Source: Elymus sibiricus
Taxonomy: Eukaryota > Streptophyta > Magnoliopsida > Poales > Poaceae
Assembly (NCBI GenBank): GCA_039707655.1
Contig: CM077676.1
Span: 235,598,866 to 235,662,865 of the forward strand
Length of the DNA stretch: 64,000 nt
Direction: 5' to 3'
This document shows, one piece after another, positions 23,333-33,784 of the stretch; within the stretch, counting starts at the first letter, position 1; every line of letters starts with the position of its first letter. The notes below the pieces were generated by a model that worked only from the letters and a program-made list of their open reading frames with translations, ran no database searches and was not told the DNA's origin. The position numbers and the translations under genes were made by a program.

Positions 23333-26300
23333 TGTCACATCCCTAGCTTCTGGTAATGACCTAGGCTAGCTAAGTACTTGTTTGCATCATGTTTAATTTC
23401 AAATTAAATTGAAATGGGCATTGATCAAACCCTAGCACCATATAATATAACTAGGTTCAACTAAAATATTCTCAATGCTCAAAATGCCCTATAAAAATGT
23501 TCATCATTTCTGGATTAAGGTGGAAGCATATACCAAAAATGGTTCACATTTTTGCAGGACATATTTGGGCTTTGAATCAACTCATATTGTATTTGAAATG
23601 AGGCTTTTAATTCCTATAAAATATTCACTAGCTCCAATAATTCTGAATTTTGGTGAGGGGCTTTGGAATAATCCAACTAGTCCCTAAAAAAATTATCAGA
23701 AGAAAGAAAAATGGTTTAGTATTTTTACTAAATCAAAACATACTGCAGAAAAAGAAAAACGGGAAAAGAACAAAAAGGACGAAACTTACCTGTGCGGCCT
23801 GGCACTGTGCGGCCATCTGGCCCAAGTGCCAGTCATCCCCAACCTCTGCCAGAAGGCAGGGGCGAAGGATGGCACGGCGCACGCGAGGACGCCACGCCAC
23901 CTGCCTGCCTCACGCCCTTTCCAGGCTTCCTCCTTGCGCCACGGGGACGCCCACGTCTCCCTCGGTCGTCCCTCTCTCTCTCTGGCCTTCCTCCCCCCTG
24001 CCGCTCACTCTCTCACCCACCCTAGCACCACCGTCGCCGCTGCTCATCGCAGGCGTAGCCAGAGCCTCCGCCGAGCCTCCCCAAGCTGGTCAGGAGATCC
24101 GCCACGATGCCTTGGAGCTACACGCAGACGCACGCCCCGCTGGAACGCCCTGAACGCCTCACCACTGCCGTCTACCTCCTCGAGTCACCGGAGATCGCCT
24201 TCGACGCCACGGCCACTCCGGTGCCTCCCTGAGCCCGCTGACCCTCTCTACGCATTCGCTGTGAGCCCCTGCGTCCCCTCCCCTCGCTCACGAGCTCGTT
24301 TAGCCGCTGTAGCCATCGCCACCGCCATGACCGAAGCTCCGCCGCCGCATATGCTCGCCGCCGCCGTCGCTAGACGCCGTCCCCGGCATCCCCACGACCA
24401 CCGGTGGATGCCCCGCACCACGGGCTCTCCAACGCGCCGGCTATTAGGGGCTAACCCCGCTAATTAGCCGCCCCTCAGCTGCTAACAGCGGGCCCCACCA
24501 CGGGGTCTAACCCAGCCAGCGCTGGATTTGACCGGGGTTATCCAGTGTGTCACTGACCAGTGGGTCCCACTGGTTAGGTTTGACCTGGGTCAACCCCGCT
24601 AACCTGCTGACGTAGTGCTGACATCATGCTGACGCAATAAACCCTTTTCTGGATTAATTATAATCCAGGAAATTCCAGAAATTTGTATAAACTTCAAAAA
24701 ATCATAGTAAATCAACCGTAGCTCAGATTGAAATAATTTATATATGAAAAATTATCAGAAAAATTCAATCTATCCATTTGTACCATTTTCATGCATGACA
24801 AAGGAAGTTATACCTACTGAATATGAGAAAACACGTAAATGGCATTTTAAAATGCTTAATTTGGAGTTGCATTTGAACCCTTGGTTCAAATGGACTTCAT
24901 CCAAATTGAATGCTAGATGCATTAGCTCAAACCACATCATGTCTACATGCCATGATCATGCATCATATTGTTGCATTTGTCGTGTATTGATTGTCTCCGG
25001 AACTGTTCTTCTCGATAGGTTCTGCTCCTGCGAGTGGCACCGAGTAACTATCTGAGGAGCAGTGGTACCGTGTTGTTATTCCAGGCAAGCAAACCCCCTT
25101 GGTCATTTCGATATAACCCCACTCTCTTGCTCCTGCTCTCTTTTATTGCATTAGGACAACAAAAATTCAACTGTTACCTGTTGCGGTAGTTGAACCCATT
25201 CCTCTGCATGACCTGTCATTGTCACAGTAAATAGCTAAACCTTCCTAGCATGATTAGGAGTTGCTTGAGCCATGTTGTGATTTCATCCATGCCATGCCTA
25301 CTACTGCTTAGAGTTGTGTCAGGTCTGATTCATCTGGGAATGAATTGGAATGTTGTGATCATGTTCTGGTGTTGAGAGCTAAGTGTGTGAACACGATTTG
25401 GTAAAGGTAATGATGAGAGGCCATGTAGGAGTACATGGTGGGTTGTCTCATTAAGACCGTTCTTACGAACTGAGTTCTTTATATGTTATCCAAGAACAGT
25501 TACTACCACACATTGGGCCCGAAACCCATGGACCCTCTCGGCTTATTAATCGCCTCGATCTCTGTCCAGGAGTTGCAACTACTTTCTGGTGTTTGTAGGT
25601 CGTGCAAGTAGTCTACCTGGTGGCACTCGGCAGGGTGGGCTTGGGACAGACTAGGCACCGTGGCCCGGTGTACCATGTGGCACCCGGATGGTGGACTTGG
25701 GACATCGTTTGGGGCCGTAGTGGAAACCTCGGTCGGACTTCCTTGCGGGTCGGACTCAAATAGGCGATAAACCTAGACTAGAGACTTGTGTGGTTAGTCA
25801 GGTTGTGGCCGACACCCTCGCCAGGCTTCCGCTTGAAGGTTGCCGAGATACATGACGTGTATATGGTGCTAAGTGGTGGGAGCGTGTGTGAAGAAGTACA
25901 CCCCTGCAGGGTAATATGATCTATTCGAATAGCCGCGTCCTCGGATATGGACTACTTGGAGACTTATATGGTTCATAGACAACTTGAAATGGATAATCTA
26001 AAATGCGCAAGATAAGTGTGAGTGCTATGGATGGCCTTCTCGTAGGGAAACGGAAGTGGATCCATAGTAGTGTATTGTTGTGGTGAATAGTGGACTCGTG
26101 TGCGCTTTCTCACCTCGAAGAAATTTTTGGCAGTCGTAGTACAGGATAGCCACTGAGTCAAAGATGGCTTGCTGCAGTTAAACCCCACAACACCCTTTAT
26201 TGATACCTGATGCATATGTAGCTAGTCCTGATGTAAGTCTTGCTGAGTACCTTTGTACTCACGGTTGCTTAATTTATGTTTTTGCAGAGGAGACTTCGGT

Positions 26301-27081
26301 CTCACTAGTAGTTCCATGTGGAGTTCGACATTGACCGAGTAGCTTGCTTCCCAGGTACTATCTTGTATCTTTGGTAGGGTCTTGTAGATAGTCATGTTTC
26401 TCAGCCTTTTTCTTTTGTAGTCATCTGTACTCAGACATGTTTATGCTTCCGCTTGTTGCTTGTATGACTTGAATGTTGGGTCATGAAACCCATGTTTGTA
26501 ATATCATGCTATGTAAGGCTCCTCGGAGCCCTTTAAATAAATACTTTGAGTCATAGAGTTATGTTGTGATGCCATGTTGTATTTACACATATCGTGCATA
26601 TTGTGTGTATGTTTGAAATGCACTGGTATGTGTGGGATCCGGCACCTAGTTGTTTATTCTTGGTAACCTTCCTTATGGGGAAATGCCTCCTAGTGCTTCC
26701 ATCCGGAACACATGGATTGACCGGCATGTGTCCTTCTTTGCTCCCGTGTCTGTCCCTACGGGGAAATGTCACGTGGTGTTTTACTGGAGTCCTTGTAGCT
26801 TGCTACAACTCGGTTGCACACGCTGATGACCGACACGTGCATTGCTGGGTCATGTATGCATGTCCCTGTAAGTTTGTGCCACCTTGGTTTACGACTAGTC
26901 ATGTCGGCCCGGGTTCTCTGTCATATGGATGCTAGCGACACGATCATATACGTGAGCCAAAAGGCGCAAACGGTCCCGGCCCAGGTAAAGGCAGCAGCCG
27001 TGGGTTACCACGCGTGAGGCCGCAAAGTGATATGATGTGTTACATGCTAGTTCGGTGTGACTTAGGGTCGGGGTCACGACA
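23333..27081 (+). repeat. Chromovirus 3' LTR with preceding PPT
   Basis: 3749 bp, TGTCACATCC to GGGGTCACGACA, preceded by the purine tract TTTGAGTGGGGGCGAGT (23316-23332). Colinear with the 5' LTR apart from the reciprocal indels noted there and scattered substitutions. A C-homopolymer (about 13 C) follows directly at 27083. Confidence 0.93.
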
Positions 27082-27496
27082 GCCCCCCCCCCCCCTCGAA
27101 GATGTGCATATAAGTAATTTGGTTTTGAATGCAAATGCACATGGCAGGTTTCACTTTGTGGAGATCTCCCTCTTTTCATGAAGTCAAAACATAGTGCATA
27201 CAAAGAAATACTTTGAAGATAATGAGATGCACAATGGAATATGGGCGTCTGCGAAATGACTTCATGCGCATAAGATCAAAGTTAAGTAGCGCGCAAAAAT
27301 AAACAACAGCGAATGTAGCAGACATCCATCAGGACTTAAGTTTACAACCCAGATACAAAATGTTCAAGGACGAGAGTTGCAAACTTAACAAAAATATCCA
27401 GGCCGAACCCAATATGCCCGCTTGAAGACTATCAACCCATATGCTTCTCCCCCTTTTGTCATCGAATGACCAAAAAGGTGTGAAGACATAGGGTGT
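27082..27496 (-). other. 3' untranslated part of the LARD-like element
   Basis: Between the stop codon of the long ORF (27497-27499) and the chromovirus insertion. On the minus strand it contains GACAAAAGGGGGAGAAGC at 27460-27443, very similar to the terminal PPT at 14463-14478, so the element carries a second, internal PPT-like tract. No ORF of note. Confidence 0.6.
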
Positions 27497-28914
27497 CTAA
27501 ACGTCCCGACGAGGTGTAGAAGATGTTGGTGCAGAAGGGTCGACACTGGAGTTGGGTGGTGTAGATGGGCCTGACACAGCATCATGATGTAGTGAAGTCA
27601 ATGCTGGAGAAGTGGCATCATCATCTTCATCAACAACCCGACCATGAACTGTAGGGGCTGGCAAGGAATAATCTGAATCTTCAAGAGATGGTGTAGCACG
27701 CCACTTCTCAGTTGCTGGAGGCTTGGAGTCAAACTTGAAGCCTTCCTTGATGTCATCGGCGACAAGATCATCTTCAGAGCATAAGAGTATCAGACTCTTC
27801 CAAGCATGGCGACTAGCTTCATGAGCAACAAATCCATTTTTGGTGGATAAGTTTCTGATGCGATTGACGTCACTGAAGAGACTCTACATCTGATGCTTTT
27901 GCCATAAATGGTGCTTGTCTTGTTTTTGATGAAGGGACACAAGAAGTTCCCTATCTGTCATCACCCTAGCACGCTTCTGAGGCCTTTGAGGGAAAGTGCT
28001 GGTAGTGGCTTCAGTATTTGCTTGACGTGGTTGCCGAAACTGACCAGCAAGTTTAGATGGAGTGGCCTCATTGGGAAGATGAACAACTTCCATATAAGTA
28101 GAGTGGCTTGCCTCCACCAGTCTTGGATCTTTGTCTGCTGAAGGATAAATGACTTTATGTGCTGCATCAATGTCAGGCAGAAAGATGTGATGTGTGCAGC
28201 CAGTGGGTTCATATTGTATAGAGGAACGGATCTTGATGAGGCGCATGATCCATGGTGCATAAAACTTGAGGCCAAATAGATCCATGCCAGAGACCGCAAG
28301 CTGTCGGATGAAGAAGTCATACATGTTGAATCGTATGCCATTGAGGACATAGTAGACCATTGTCTTCATGGCTCCTTCAAGCTTGACTGAAGATGAATGC
28401 CCTTTGATAGGCCATAGAGTGTGCCGAAGTATATGATAAATCGTGCGAGGCAAATACTCGAGGTCCTTAACCAAAAATTCACTAGGGCAGTCAGCTTCAA
28501 ATGGCAATGGCTTCATCATGGTGAGCATCTCTGTCATATTCGGCTCGGGCTTATGGAAAATTCTTTCAACTTCCTTTTCATAGGCTTCACAACCTGGATT
28601 GTAATTGTCACCAGGAGTGGGCAGGTTGGTGAGTTCAAGCAGCTCGCGAGTGTGAACTTTATGGTGTACATCTTATGTCATCCACTCAAGAACCCAAGTG
28701 TTTGGATCCCTGTTGTAGCCTGAGATGTGAAGCGTTGCATAAAATTGGAGAATTAACTCCTCATTTCAATGTTCCTTGTCCACGACGAAGGGCAACAATC
28801 CAACATCTTTGAAGCATTCCAATGCTTGATCAGGGCATGGCAGATCTGACATGGCTTCAAAACTGAGTCGCTTGTGAGGATGAATTTTTTCTTGATTATA
28901 TAGAACACATATGT
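27497..28914 (-). pseudogene. LARD-like element long ORF, C-terminal segment
   Basis: Continues the minus-strand ORF of 37584-40386 across the Tat-like insertion. Conserved-looking stretches: YYICVLYNQEKIHPHKRL, DLPCPDQALECFKDVGLLPF, LQFYATLHISGYNRDPNTWV, VLEWMT, YLPRTIYHILRHTLWPIKG and GAMKTMVYYVLNGIRFNMYD. This style matches the 'putative plant transposon protein' domain seen in gag-like ORFs of Athila-related elements (by memory, not searched). In-frame stops interrupt it near 28763-28765, 28681-28683 and 27884-27886. Past the last, the frame stays open through a Pro/Ser/Thr-rich acidic tail to a TAG at 27497-27499. It may be a structural, gag-like protein; no enzyme motif is visible. Confidence 0.65.
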
Positions 28915-28919
28915 AATAG
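28915..28919. repeat. Target-site duplication AATAG (left)
   Basis: aatag immediately before the Tat-like 5' LTR; the identical aatag follows the 3' LTR at 37579-37583. Exact 5-bp duplication proves insertion of the element into the LARD-like coding region. Confidence 0.95.
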
Positions 28920-29532
28920 TGTCGGCCCAATGGGAACCAGGGTACCACGGCCCGTCTGCCTCTGGCCCAGAGGACAACGCTTGGGCCGGCCACGAGAGTG
29001 GCCCCACCACGGCCGCACCGGAAGAAGCCGCCTCGCGAGGCCCCTTGCCACCAGGCCAGGCCTTGCCGAGACCGCCAAGCACCAGGATGCCTCGTGAGGC
29101 TCCCCTCGCGAGGCCTCCTTATGATGCAGGGTGTGCGGAGCAGCCGCGGGGCTTCGCGCCCAACACATGGGTGACGACCCGCTGTCAGGATAAGGACAGC
29201 AGGGCGTGACCGAGCCCAGCTTCCATTCTGGTGATAAGGGAGCAACGGTATCTGCCTCTCCCAAAGCAAGTCCGAAAGCATTTCCTCTTTGGTGAAAGAA
29301 GATCAGGATGGATCAGCGCGCCAGGATGGAGGTCACCGCCAAGCCCATCTACACGTCACGAAGACCACTTTATCAGGTAAGTAGGCCACCAGCGCGGAGC
29401 ATGGGGCATCCCCTTCGTGTCCGGTGAGAGCGAGCGAGTCCGTCGTGTCGTAGGTAGCCAAGCAAAGTCCCCCAGAGTTCGAATCCTAAGTTCTTGGAGA
29501 AGTTTCTTGGACGCAGATCCTCGACTCCGACA
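28920..29532 (+). repeat. Tat-like 5' LTR, internally deleted (613 bp)
   Basis: Matches the 3' LTR (882 bp) up to tttatcag at 29376 and again from ccccttcgtgtccgg at 29411. In between, about 300 bp of the 3' copy (37185-37457) is replaced by about 33 bp of unrelated filler. The lost part includes the segment with CACTACAAAAGGG and the following downstream sequence, probably the promoter core. The TTTGGCGTGCCAGGTAGG just after the LTR is the likely primer site region. Confidence 0.9.
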
Positions 29533-29595
29533 TTTGGCGTGCCAGGTAGGGGGGCTTGCCGTCTTTGCGCCTTCGACCTCGACGCCAGCATCGAC

Positions 29596-31150
29596 ATGGA
29601 CGCCGCCGCCGCTCGCCGAGAACGCGCTGCGCGCCGCGCCGCTGTTAGGGTCCCCGCGGCACCCGCCGCCCGCGGTGCCACTGGGCGGCGCCCTCAAGCC
29701 GCCACCGAGCCTGTTGGGGTGCGGGTGGCCTCCTCTGCCCACCCGTCGGTGAACGAGCAGGCGCACGGCTGCTCCGCCGCCACCTCCTCGCTGACGCGTC
29801 GCGACCCTCCTGCTCCGCACGCCGCGCTGCTCATCGCGCAAGAGCTACTGCACTACCGCCCCACCGAGGACGGCTACGACGCTTGGCTCGGGCGCATCAC
29901 CGAGCTCGTCGACGCCGCGCACGATGGCCAGGCACCCTCCCGCTCCCTGCCTGCTCCGCCGTCCTGCGCCGACCAGGCCGGGCGCGGCGCTCCTCCTCCT
30001 CCTCCTCCTCCTCCTCCGGACCGCAACGTCGCCGAGCGCCGCCATGCCGCACACGCCGCGGAGCCGTCCCGTGGCTCGCTCGCACCAGGCGGCGACGGCG
30101 ACAGCTTGCAGATCGTCCACCGTGCGCCCCAGGATGCGCGCGTGGGCCTCGAGAAGGCGCGCGACCGCTAGGATCGCGTCCTCCACGACATCGCCATGGC
30201 AGGGCGCCAGAACCGCGCAGCCCTCGACGGTGGAGCCATCACCAATGGGGGCTACCTGGCCCTCACCCCCGAGCTACGTTGTGTGGTGTGGCCCGACAAG
30301 TTCAAGCCAGAGTTCCCTCAATGCTACGACGGCACCGCCAACCCCACGGAGTTCCTCCTGCTCTTCACCATCAGCATCCAGGCCGCGAGGGGGGACGACC
30401 GGGTCATGGCGAACTGGTTCCCCATGGCCCTCAAGGACGCTACGCGCTCGTGGCTCATGAACCTCCCCAAGGCGTCCATCCCTTTGTGGGAGGACCTATG
30501 CAAGCAGTTCGTCGCCAACTTCAAGGGCATGAGCGACCGTGCTCGCACGCTCAACGACCTGCGGAACGTGCGCCAGCACCCTGGCGAGCCCCTTCGTAAG
30601 TTCATCAAGCGCTTCAGCCAGGTGGGCCATAAGATCCCGAAGGCCTCCGACGCCGCGATCGTCTCCGCCTTCACCAATGGTGTCACAGACATGAAGATGC
30701 GTGAGAAGCTCATAGTCAGGGACGAGGTCGACTCCGCAGCAGAGCTGTTCGTCCTCGCGCGACCGCTGTGCCAAGGCCGAAGAAGGACGCCTCTTCCTCC
30801 AAAATGATGCTGATGCTAAGCCTGGCATGGCGAAGCCCAAGGCCAAGGACACCAAGCGCAAGGGCCCCGCCGTGCTCGCGGCAGAGCCGGACTACAAGCG
30901 CGGCCGCGACCGCAGCGAGGCCACGAAGGACGCCCGCCCTTTCTGCGCGTACCACAACATGAACTCCCACAGCACAGAGGACTGCCACGAGCTCAAGCTG
31001 CTTCGCGAGGGCCGCACCGAGAGCCGCGGCAGCCGCGAGGAGCGCGGCAAGGGTCGCGGGGGTGGCAGCGGAGGCGTCTACTGGGGCGGCAACCACAACT
31101 ACGGCGCCGGTGACAACAACCATCAGGGCTGGCAGAACCAGCCGCGGTAG
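29596..31150 (+). pseudogene. Tat-like gag, broken
   Basis: Starts MDAAAARRERAARRAA, then an Ala/Pro-rich head with a run of nine prolines (about 29992-30018). After an in-frame TAG (30169-30171) comes the retrotransposon gag core: ALTPELRCVVWPDKFKPEF, YDGTANPTEFL, FPMALKDATRSWLMNLP, LNDLRNVRQHPGEPLRKFI. A +1 shift near 30790-30820 leads to the zinc motif FCAYHNMNSHSTEDCHELK (Cx2Hx4Hx4C) and a Gly/Arg/Asn-rich tail ending at 31150. Gag would build the particle and bind RNA. One stop and one shift disable this copy. Confidence 0.85.
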
Positions 31151-31152
31151 GT

Positions 31153-32575
31153 TGACCCTCAGCCCGACGCCGCCCCAGTATGCACCAACGACCCCCCTCC
31201 CGCTGAGAACGCTGGGGGGCTACCAAGAGCCCCGCAGGGTGGCCTGCATCCTCGGCGGGGCCCAGGCCCCTCCATCCAACCGCTACTTCAAGCAGTTCTC
31301 TCGGGAGGTGAACGCGGCCCTCCCAGCCCTCGACTCCACCGGCCACCTCATGTGGTCTGAGTTCCCCATCGCCTTCGACGCCAACGACCACCCTGAGTCC
31401 ACGAAGGCCATGGGCGTCATCCCCCTTCTGTGCACGCCTACCATCAGCAATGTGGCCGTCACCAAGACCCTTATCGACAGTGGAGCAGGCCTCAACGTAC
31501 TCACCGTGGAGACCTTCGGGATGCTGCAACTGCACTACGAGCGCCTAATGCCCACCAGGCCCTTCTCGGGCATCACCGACGGCTCCACTATCCCCCTGGG
31601 GCAGGTGCGCCTTCCCGCCACCTTCGGCACCCACAAGAACTACCGTACGGAGTTCATCGTCTTCGATGTGGCTCACATCGGCCTGCCTTACAACGCCATC
31701 TTGGGCTACCCGGCGCTCACCAAGTTCATGGCCGCAACCCACCATGCCTACGGCCTCGTCAAAATGCCCGGCTGCCATGGTACCCTCACCGTTCACTGCG
31801 ACGAGAAGGACGTGCTGCAGGCCCTCGAGCAGTCCTACAAGACCGCCTCCATCGCGTACCCGGCCGATGAAGACGTGCCTGGGCCTGCCGAGGAGACGCC
31901 CGCGAGGAAGAAGAAGCCCCTGCTCTCTCTGGAGCGGGCCGAGCCCAAGAAGGCGTCGCCGGATGAGGGAGAAGCAAGCCCCTCCCTCGCCGTCAGCGGC
32001 GGGCCCTCCCTCAAATAGGAAGGCGCGCTCGCCACCTTCCTCCTGGCAAGCCCTGATGCATTGGCTTGGACAGCATCAGGCAGGCCCGGCCTACCGAGGG
32101 AGGTGGTCGAGTACCACTCAACCGCGTGCCGGTGCGCGCGGCCCGTCAAGCATGAGGAATATCGTCAAGCGCCCAAGAAGCAGTCAGTCATCACCCAAGA
32201 AGTCAACCAGCCCAAGGATGCCGGAACCGCCCATGAAGCTCCCCACCCCAGGTGGATCGCCAGCCTCACCCCCGTCGCCAGGCCGTGCAGCAGCACGCGC
32301 ATGTGCGTCGACTTCATCGCCCTCAACCAGGCTTGCCCCGTGGGCCCCTTCCCTCCTCCGCGCATCGCCACGGGATCGCCCTGGCCCGTGCGTATGCCGG
32401 TCGGCCTGGAGGGTGCCAGGGCCACCTTCGCGAGGCTGATGCGCATGAGCCTGGAGTCCCACATCGCAAGGAATACGGAGGTGGTTAACACTCGCCCACC
32501 AGCCCACAGCGGCCCCACTCGTGACGGCAGCGAGTGTTCCGGTACCAAACACATGGAATGGCCGCCATCACCGTA
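31153..32575 (+). pseudogene. Tat-like protease and vestigial reverse transcriptase
   Basis: A frame running to 32018 contains YFKQFSREVNAALP, the retropepsin core TLIDSGAGLNVLTVETFG (active-site DSG at 31476-31484) and FVIFDVAHIGLPYNAILGYP-like flap sequence (spanning about 31650-31710), then a Lys/Pro-rich linker. After a stop and frame change, 32031-32575 keeps only islands of RT: MRMCVDF-like (TRMCVDFIALNQACP at 32298) and ARATFARLMRMSLESHIARN. The palm with the catalytic YVDD and everything between these islands is missing. RNase H and integrase were not found downstream. Confidence 0.8.
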
Positions 32576-32686
32576 AGTTCTGTCCGTGCCCCATGGATAC
32601 GAGCGACATGGAGCTGTACACGCCCCGGGGCTCTCTCTACCCACGCTGCCGCCGGCACATGAGAGCTCCTTCCCACTCTCGTGGAA

Positions 32687-32755
32687 GCCCCATGCTCCGC
32701 ACTGGCGGATACCCCATGCTCAGCGCTGGCGGATGCCCCATGCTTCGCCCTCGGC
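32687..32755 (+). repeat. Three 24-bp tandem units
   Basis: CCCCATGCTCCGCACTGGCG and two diverged copies follow each other, each with CCCCATGCT. An inverted match of this unit occurs in the filler of the 5' LTR at about 29388-29410. Confidence 0.7.
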
Positions 32756-32936
32756 CATCACATCCTCAAGCTGACCCGTGTCGAACACGGCAGCATGTAT
32801 CTTTATGTTATGTAATGAACTTGCTTCATGCATTAGTAAAGCTTATATCCTCAAAAACCCTGTGTGCCTGCAGCTAAGGGTACCCTAGCGGAGGCGCGCG
32901 CTCGTGGTCTCACCTGTGCCTGTCACGCGAGGGGGG

Positions 32937-33186
32937 GCTGGGCACGGTGTCTGTGCTCGGGTCAGTCCCAGCAGCACTAAAAAACCCAAGCGACTGAGCT
33001 CTGACTCGCGGGCCTGCTCCCGTGCACGTCACCTCACCAAGTCCTTGGTGCTCTTGTCTCCTGGGGCACGGTGTCTGTGCTCAGGTCAGTCCCAGCAGCG
33101 CCGAAAAACCCAAGCGACTGAGCTCTGGCTCGTGCGCCTGCTCCCGTGTACGTCACCTCACCAGGTCCATGGTGCTCTCATCTCCT
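32937..33186 (+). repeat. 125-bp tandem duplication
   Basis: Two copies of a unit starting GGGCACGGTGTCTGTGCTC (about 32939 and 33064), each containing CAGTCCCAGCAGC, AACCCAAGCGACTGAGCTCT and CACGTCACCTCACCA or GTACGTCACCTCACC. Noncoding spacer between the pol remnants and the antisense gene. From 33190 to 33784 nothing else is recognised apart from Arg/Pro-rich chance frames. Confidence 0.8.
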
Positions 33187-33784
33187 CGCATAACACCCAC
33201 AGGCGACCCCGCGAGCGCGCCCTGCTGCACTACTTGCAAAAACTTGGCAGTTTCCCTGGTGCAGGATATCGAAGCTCTAGGAGCCCCCCTCGGGAGGCCT
33301 CGCGAACCGCGCCCTGCGGGCGGAGGGCCTCACGAAGGGGCTGCACCTCATGAACCGCGCCCTGCGAAGGACTCACCCCAGGCCGCACGCCTCCAAGGAG
33401 CTAAGTCTAAAGCAACCCTCGGGTCTTTTCCCTCTCGTTTCTCTCTCGCGGCGTCTCGATTTCCTTGGCATGAGCCGCCTGCATGTCAAGGGGGGGGACC
33501 CTGAGCATCGTGCCTCAGGGACTCCTACCAGCCCTAAGAGCCCTACACCCTCTGGCCTTGCTGAGCGCACGTTCTGGGTATACCAGCGACGGTGTAGCCC
33601 ACCTCGGGGGTTGGGTCCCAGCGATGTAGGGCACGAAGGCAATGTAAAAAGGAAATTAAAGGCCACAAGAGGAAAATGAAAACGCATTAAACACCGAGTA
33701 CTTAACAGCAAAAGTATCGTGCAAATGTTCTCACGCCCTCATGGGGCCACATCTACGCTATTACAGCAACAGGTGAAGGAGAAT

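Larger units (their letters stand above)
14573..27081 (+). mobile_element. Chromovirus-type gypsy retrotransposon (Tekay-like), complete structure
   Basis: Two long LTRs (3799 and 3749 bp) beginning TGTCACATCCCTAGCTTCTGG and ending in CGACA flank a gag-pol region with a C-terminal chromodomain. A PBS resembling the initiator-Met tRNA complement (TGGTATCCGAGCC, 18376-18388; the usual motif is TGGTATCAGAGCC) follows the 5' LTR, and a purine tract GAGTGGGGGCGAG precedes the 3' LTR. Flanks are ggccc on the left and gcccc on the right, a target duplication with one mismatch next to a C homopolymer. LTR size and the chromodomain point to the Tekay/Del lineage. The two LTRs differ at 2 of their first 100 bases, so the insertion is fairly young. 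Confidence 0.93.
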
